From assembly GCA_016777225.1 (NCBI GenBank), contig JADHRW010000002.1, forward strand, positions 257,284 to 321,283: a DNA stretch of 64,000 nucleotides. Reading direction: 5' to 3'. Position 1 is the first letter of the stretch. Each line of letters opens with the position of its first letter. This document shows, one piece after another, positions 61,013 to 64,000 of this stretch. The translations under genes were made by a program, and so were the position numbers. Below the pieces are notes generated by a model. That model was not told the origin of the DNA. It saw nothing but the letters and a program-made list of their open reading frames with translations, and made no database searches. Origin of the DNA: Candidatus Thalassarchaeum sp. (GTDB taxonomy: Archaea > Thermoplasmatota > Poseidoniia > Poseidoniales > Thalassarchaeaceae).

Positions 61013-62041
61013 TCAGGATATAGAAACTGAAAGAAGACGGACTTCGTATAGTGGATTATCGTTACCTTCTTGTGTTTGTACTTCACTGATTTCTGTAACT
61101 GAACTAAGTCCGCTTGAAACTTTACCAAATACTGTATGGACGCCATCAAGATGACTAGGATTACTGTCTTCTGGAACAATGAAGAACTGACTTCCTCCTG
61201 TATTTGCAGCAGATGTCTTAGCCATCGATAGAGCTCCAGGTTCATGAGTTAGTCCATTATCTGCTTCATCACCAACCGTCCATCGTTGTTGGGCACAAGA
61301 ATCTGAGTTTTCGGATTGTTCACCATCACAATATCCATACCAATTGTGCGCATATCCACCACTTCCATCTCTTCTTTCAAAATCTCCTCCTTGTATCATA
61401 AAATTATCTATTATTCTGTGAAATACAGTGGCATCATAATTTCCACTGTTAGAATGATCTATGAAGTTTTCAACATGATTAGGAGCTTCTGCAGCATATA
61501 AATCAATAACAATATTAGCAGTAGTTCTATCACTTTCAGTCATTCCGTTAGGTACATACGAGATCTGCATTGTAGCCTGAGATTCAGATGCTGACTCATC
61601 CATGAAATCATCTAAGACTTTTACTGAAGATAATACGAGTAGGATTGCTACTAAACCCACGAGCAAACCTAATGGCGTTGGGCTGCCATTATCCATTACT
61701 TGGAAACTCTGCCCTATAGAAATTCCTTCTTGGTCCATTACAGAGGTTAGTTTACCCCTCACACGAAGAGTTTCTTTTGATTTAGGGTCAAGTTTTAGAG
61801 CATTAGAATAATTCTTATATGCACGCTTCAAATTCGCCTTTCTAGATGCGACTTCTGTATCTGCCTTAACTACATAAATATTAGCGGCTAAAGACAATGT
61901 TTTGGCTCTCTGTACAGCATTTTCGGAAGAATCCCATGCAACAGAACGAAGTATCTCTAATGCCCCGTTTGGGTTATTATTTTTCACTAGTTCATTTTCC
62001 GCATTATCCCAGGCTTTTTGTAGCGTTCCGGATACAGACAT
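61013..62041 (-). CDS. Membrane-anchored cyclophilin-type peptidyl-prolyl isomerase with TPR-like N-terminus
   Basis: The 342-residue protein has a helical TPR-like N-terminal region (about 1-110), a single helix at about 124-141 and an extracytoplasmic cyclophilin domain from about 155 to the end. The cyclophilin signature is clear: VFHRIIDNFMIQGGDF, the GALSMAKTSAANTGGSQFFIV block and HLDGVHTVFGKV. A Cys-bounded insert of about 12 residues (CDGEQSENSDSC) may be a disulfide loop. It probably folds or isomerises secreted proteins, fitting the many exported proteins here. It has no signal peptide; the helix acts as a signal anchor. Confidence 0.9.
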   Translation of the reverse strand: MSVSGTLQKAWDNAENELVKNNNPNGALEILRSVAWDSSENAVQRAKTLSLAANIYVVKADTEVASRKANLKRAYKNYSNALKLDPKSKETLRVRGKLTSVMDQEGISIGQSFQVMDNGSPTPLGLLVGLVAILLVLSSVKVLDDFMDESASESQATMQISYVPNGMTESDRTTANIVIDLYAAEAPNHVENFIDHSNSGNYDATVFHRIIDNFMIQGGDFERRDGSGGYAHNWYGYCDGEQSENSDSCAQQRWTVGDEADNGLTHEPGALSMAKTSAANTGGSQFFIVPEDSNPSHLDGVHTVFGKVSSGLSSVTEISEVQTQEGNDNPLYEVRLLSVSIS

Positions 62042-62109
62042 GACACTTCGGACAACAATCTAATAAAAAACCGCAACGGGTACTGATTAGTAGAAAATTT
62101 CGGATTGTT

Positions 62110-62134
62110 GAACGGGAATACATAAGACCCGTTC
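62110..62134 (+). promoter_or_regulatory. Small hairpin in leader of ferredoxin oxidoreductase gene
   Basis: GAACGGG (62110-62116) pairs with CCCGTTC (62128-62134) across an 11-nt loop, 64-88 bases before the ATG. No T run follows, so it is not an obvious terminator. It may sit in the 5' leader or overlap the promoter. Confidence 0.3.
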
Positions 62135-62197
62135 GCTACGGCAGTTGAATCACGCAAGCACCCAAGGGGCTACGAAACCAATGGAGAATGTGAAGTA

Positions 62198-63985
62198 ATG
62201 AGCCTTAGAGTAAATGATTTTACAATAAATATAGCAACAGCGAATGGTACTGGTTCTCAATCAGCAAATTTAGTCATATTACACTCAATGTACGAGATGG
62301 GAGTCCCAGTAAGCGGAAAGAATTTGTTTCCAAGTAATATTTCAGGATTACCAACTTGGTTCATAATTAGAGCAAGTGATGCAGGTTATCAAGCACCTGG
62401 CGATTACACACACATCCAAGTGATGATGAATAAAGATACATGGGATAAAGACCTGAATAATTTAGAACCTGGGACTGTTATAATTTACAATCAAGATGTC
62501 AAATTACCTGTAGAAAGAGATGATTGTATAGTTCTTCCAATGCCTATGACTAAAATGGCTAGATCAATTAGTCCAAAAATGGCCAAACTTATGGCAAATA
62601 TGTACTATGTTGGAGCATTAGCTCATCTATTAAATATTGACCAAAAGGCAATTGAAGCTGCAGTTTCTAGTCAATTTGGCGGGAAAGAAAAAGCGATCGA
62701 ATGGAACCTTCAGGCTATTGCTGAAGGAAAGACATATGCTGAAGAAAATTGGAATTATGAATCAGGATTTAGGGTAGAATCAAGAGAAAAAGACCCAAAT
62801 ACGTTCCTTATAGAAGGTAATGAAGCCACTGCTTTAGGAGCAATTTATGGTGGAATCAACATGCTTTCATGGTATCCAATTACTCCATCTTCATCTGTAG
62901 CGGAATCAATAATTAGCTGGATTCCTAAATTACGTGAAGCAGAAGATGGAGGAGCCACTTGTGCAGTTGTACAGGCAGAAGATGAATTGGCGGCTGCAGG
63001 TATGGTACTAGGTGCAGGATGGGCAGGAGGTAGAGGGATGACATGTACAAGTGGGCCAGGAATATCACTAATGTCTGAATTTATTGGATTATTTTACTTC
63101 TCTGAAGTCCCAGGTGTAATTTGGGATGTTAATAGAGTGGGGCCATCAACAGGATTGCCAACAAGAACTCAGCAAGGCGATTTGTCTATGCTTTACGAGG
63201 CTAGTCATGGAGATACACAACACATAGTTTTGATCCCAGGAACTGTGGATGAATGTTTTGAATTTGGTTGGAGAGCTTTTGATTTTGCAGATCGATTTCA
63301 AACTATGGTATTCGGTTTTGGAGACTTAGACTTAGGAATGAACAGATGGTCTACAGCAGGATTTGAATATCCCGATATACCGATGGATAGGGGAAAGGTC
63401 ATTAGAAGCCAAGAGCAAATGGATGCTATTTCGAATTATGGCCGTTACAGAGATGTAGACGGTGATGGAATTGCCTATAGAACTCTGCCGGGTAGCGGTT
63501 TAGACCCTATTCTTTATCGAGGTACTGGTCACGATGAAGATGGTATTTATTCAGAAGATCCGCAAGTTTATCACGCTACGATGGAGAGATTGAAAAGAAA
63601 AATTGATGGTGCAAGAGATTTACTACCTGCACCAATAATTAGGGAAGAGAAAGTGAAAACCTTAGGGATTATATTTTATGGTTCAATGGAAAATACAATT
63701 GTAGAAATTGATGATATGTTAGAAGAAACTGGACTTTCAGTAAGTACTTGCCGAGTTCGAGCCCTACCTTATCATTCGGATGTAGAATCGTTTATCGAAG
63801 AACATGATAGAACTATAGTTCTAGAAATTAATCGAGATGGACAACTATTTGGCATATTAAGAAAGGAGTTACCAGTGCAATTACTAACTAAACTACAAAG
63901 TGTAGCATACAGTGATGGGTTACCACCAAGAGCAAGGATTTATGCAGATATGATTCTAGAAACTATGAAAGAGGTGGAATTATGA
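62198..63985 (+). CDS. korA: 2-oxoacid:ferredoxin oxidoreductase, gamma-alpha fused subunit
   Basis: This oxygen-sensitive or tolerant enzyme converts 2-oxoglutarate or another 2-oxoacid to acyl-CoA, reducing ferredoxin. The 595-residue chain joins the gamma domain (about 1-190, starting INIATANGTGSQSANLVILHSM, with GKNLFPSNISGLPTW) to the alpha domain. The alpha domain shows GNEATALGAIYGGINMLSWYPITPSSS, AEDELAAAGMVLGAGWAGGRGMTCTSGPG, NRVGPSTGLPTRTQQGDL and a C-terminal NRDGQLFGILRKE. A GGAGAATG-type site precedes ATG 62198. The beta subunit start overlaps its stop, so the two are coupled. The KorA name is by context with aconitase; pyruvate or branched-chain acids are alternatives. Confidence 0.92.
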   Translation: MSLRVNDFTINIATANGTGSQSANLVILHSMYEMGVPVSGKNLFPSNISGLPTWFIIRASDAGYQAPGDYTHIQVMMNKDTWDKDLNNLEPGTVIIYNQDVKLPVERDDCIVLPMPMTKMARSISPKMAKLMANMYYVGALAHLLNIDQKAIEAAVSSQFGGKEKAIEWNLQAIAEGKTYAEENWNYESGFRVESREKDPNTFLIEGNEATALGAIYGGINMLSWYPITPSSSVAESIISWIPKLREAEDGGATCAVVQAEDELAAAGMVLGAGWAGGRGMTCTSGPGISLMSEFIGLFYFSEVPGVIWDVNRVGPSTGLPTRTQQGDLSMLYEASHGDTQHIVLIPGTVDECFEFGWRAFDFADRFQTMVFGFGDLDLGMNRWSTAGFEYPDIPMDRGKVIRSQEQMDAISNYGRYRDVDGDGIAYRTLPGSGLDPILYRGTGHDEDGIYSEDPQVYHATMERLKRKIDGARDLLPAPIIREEKVKTLGIIFYGSMENTIVEIDDMLEETGLSVSTCRVRALPYHSDVESFIEEHDRTIVLEINRDGQLFGILRKELPVQLLTKLQSVAYSDGLPPRARIYADMILETMKEVEL

Positions 63986-64000
63986 GTATTTTGAAGTTAA
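63982..64000 (+). CDS. korB: Start of 2-oxoacid:ferredoxin oxidoreductase beta subunit (truncated by window edge)
   Basis: ATG 63982 overlaps the TGA of the alpha subunit (ATGA) and reads MSILKL before the window ends. By position it should be the ThDP-binding beta subunit. Only six codons are visible, so this rests on gene order. Confidence 0.6.

Noticed and set aside
1-64000. CRISPR arrays, insertion sequences, integrase or attachment sites
   Set aside because: No spaced repeats of CRISPR size, transposase motif or terminal repeats with duplications were seen. The lone tRNA-Leu has no flanking partial copy visible.

Overview
The window looks like an AT-rich chromosome segment of an uncultured marine euryarchaeon of the Poseidoniia type (Marine Group II, possibly III). 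This is inferred from content. Archaeal markers are a GHMP-type shikimate kinase, 3-dehydroquinate synthase II and ADH synthase, a RibL-type FAD synthetase, a Bat-type HTH regulator, a Gar1-like RNP protein and a 2-oxoacid:ferredoxin oxidoreductase. Bacterial-looking genes sit among them: GpsA, trimeric-type riboflavin synthase, aconitase A and acyl-CoA dehydrogenase. Many proteins are large, secreted and anchored by a C-terminal membrane helix. No mobile element, CRISPR array or rRNA was seen, and coding density is high.

Layout. 0-4.4 kb: partial esterase, glutaredoxin-like protein, MFS permease with an ectodomain, GHMP sugar kinase. 4.5-6.7 kb: riboflavin/FAD genes. 6.8-8.9 kb: thioredoxin reductase and an E1-like/rhodanese sulfur-transfer enzyme. 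9.1-14.2 kb: fused 2-oxoacid dehydrogenase E1 with a zinc ribbon, Ca2+/Na+ exchanger, acyl-CoA dehydrogenase. 14.3-25.0 kb: two subtilases and a molybdenum hydroxylase locus (MocA, XdhC, Bat-type regulator, 2Fe-2S, Mo and FAD subunits) that resembles 4-hydroxybenzoyl-CoA reductase. 25.2-30.2 kb: DUF4350/MoxR/DUF58/membrane operon. 30.2-33.8 kb (minus): archaeal shikimate operon. 33.9-40.0 kb (minus): exonuclease III, MacB/LolD-type ABC pair, membrane protein. 40.1 kb: tRNA-Leu(UAG). 40.3-41.5 kb: gpsA and a small wHTH protein. 41.5-47.6 kb: the most striking locus, described next. 47.6-64 kb: Gar1-like/RanBP2-zinc-finger protein, TPR membrane protein, adenosylhomocysteinase, a roughly 2,140-residue FG-GAP surface protein, aconitase, anchored cyclophilin, and the alpha subunit (with the start of beta) of a 2-oxoacid:ferredoxin oxidoreductase.

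Main discovery candidate. The gene at 43323-45434 would normally be labelled a phosphonate-binding protein because PhnC/PhnE-like ABC genes follow it. Its product is a two-lobed lipoprotein, and each lobe carries the signature of animal transferrins: the Asp, Tyr, Tyr and His iron ligands, the CHTG...SAG anion-site motif, and GY-x-GA-x-KCL-x-DG-x-GDVAF. Both transcription units of the locus are preceded by an 18-bp palindrome resembling DtxR/IdeR iron boxes. Together these suggest an archaeal transferrin-like iron-capture lipoprotein feeding a Phn-type ABC importer under metal control. I know of no description of such a system, but I could not search databases.
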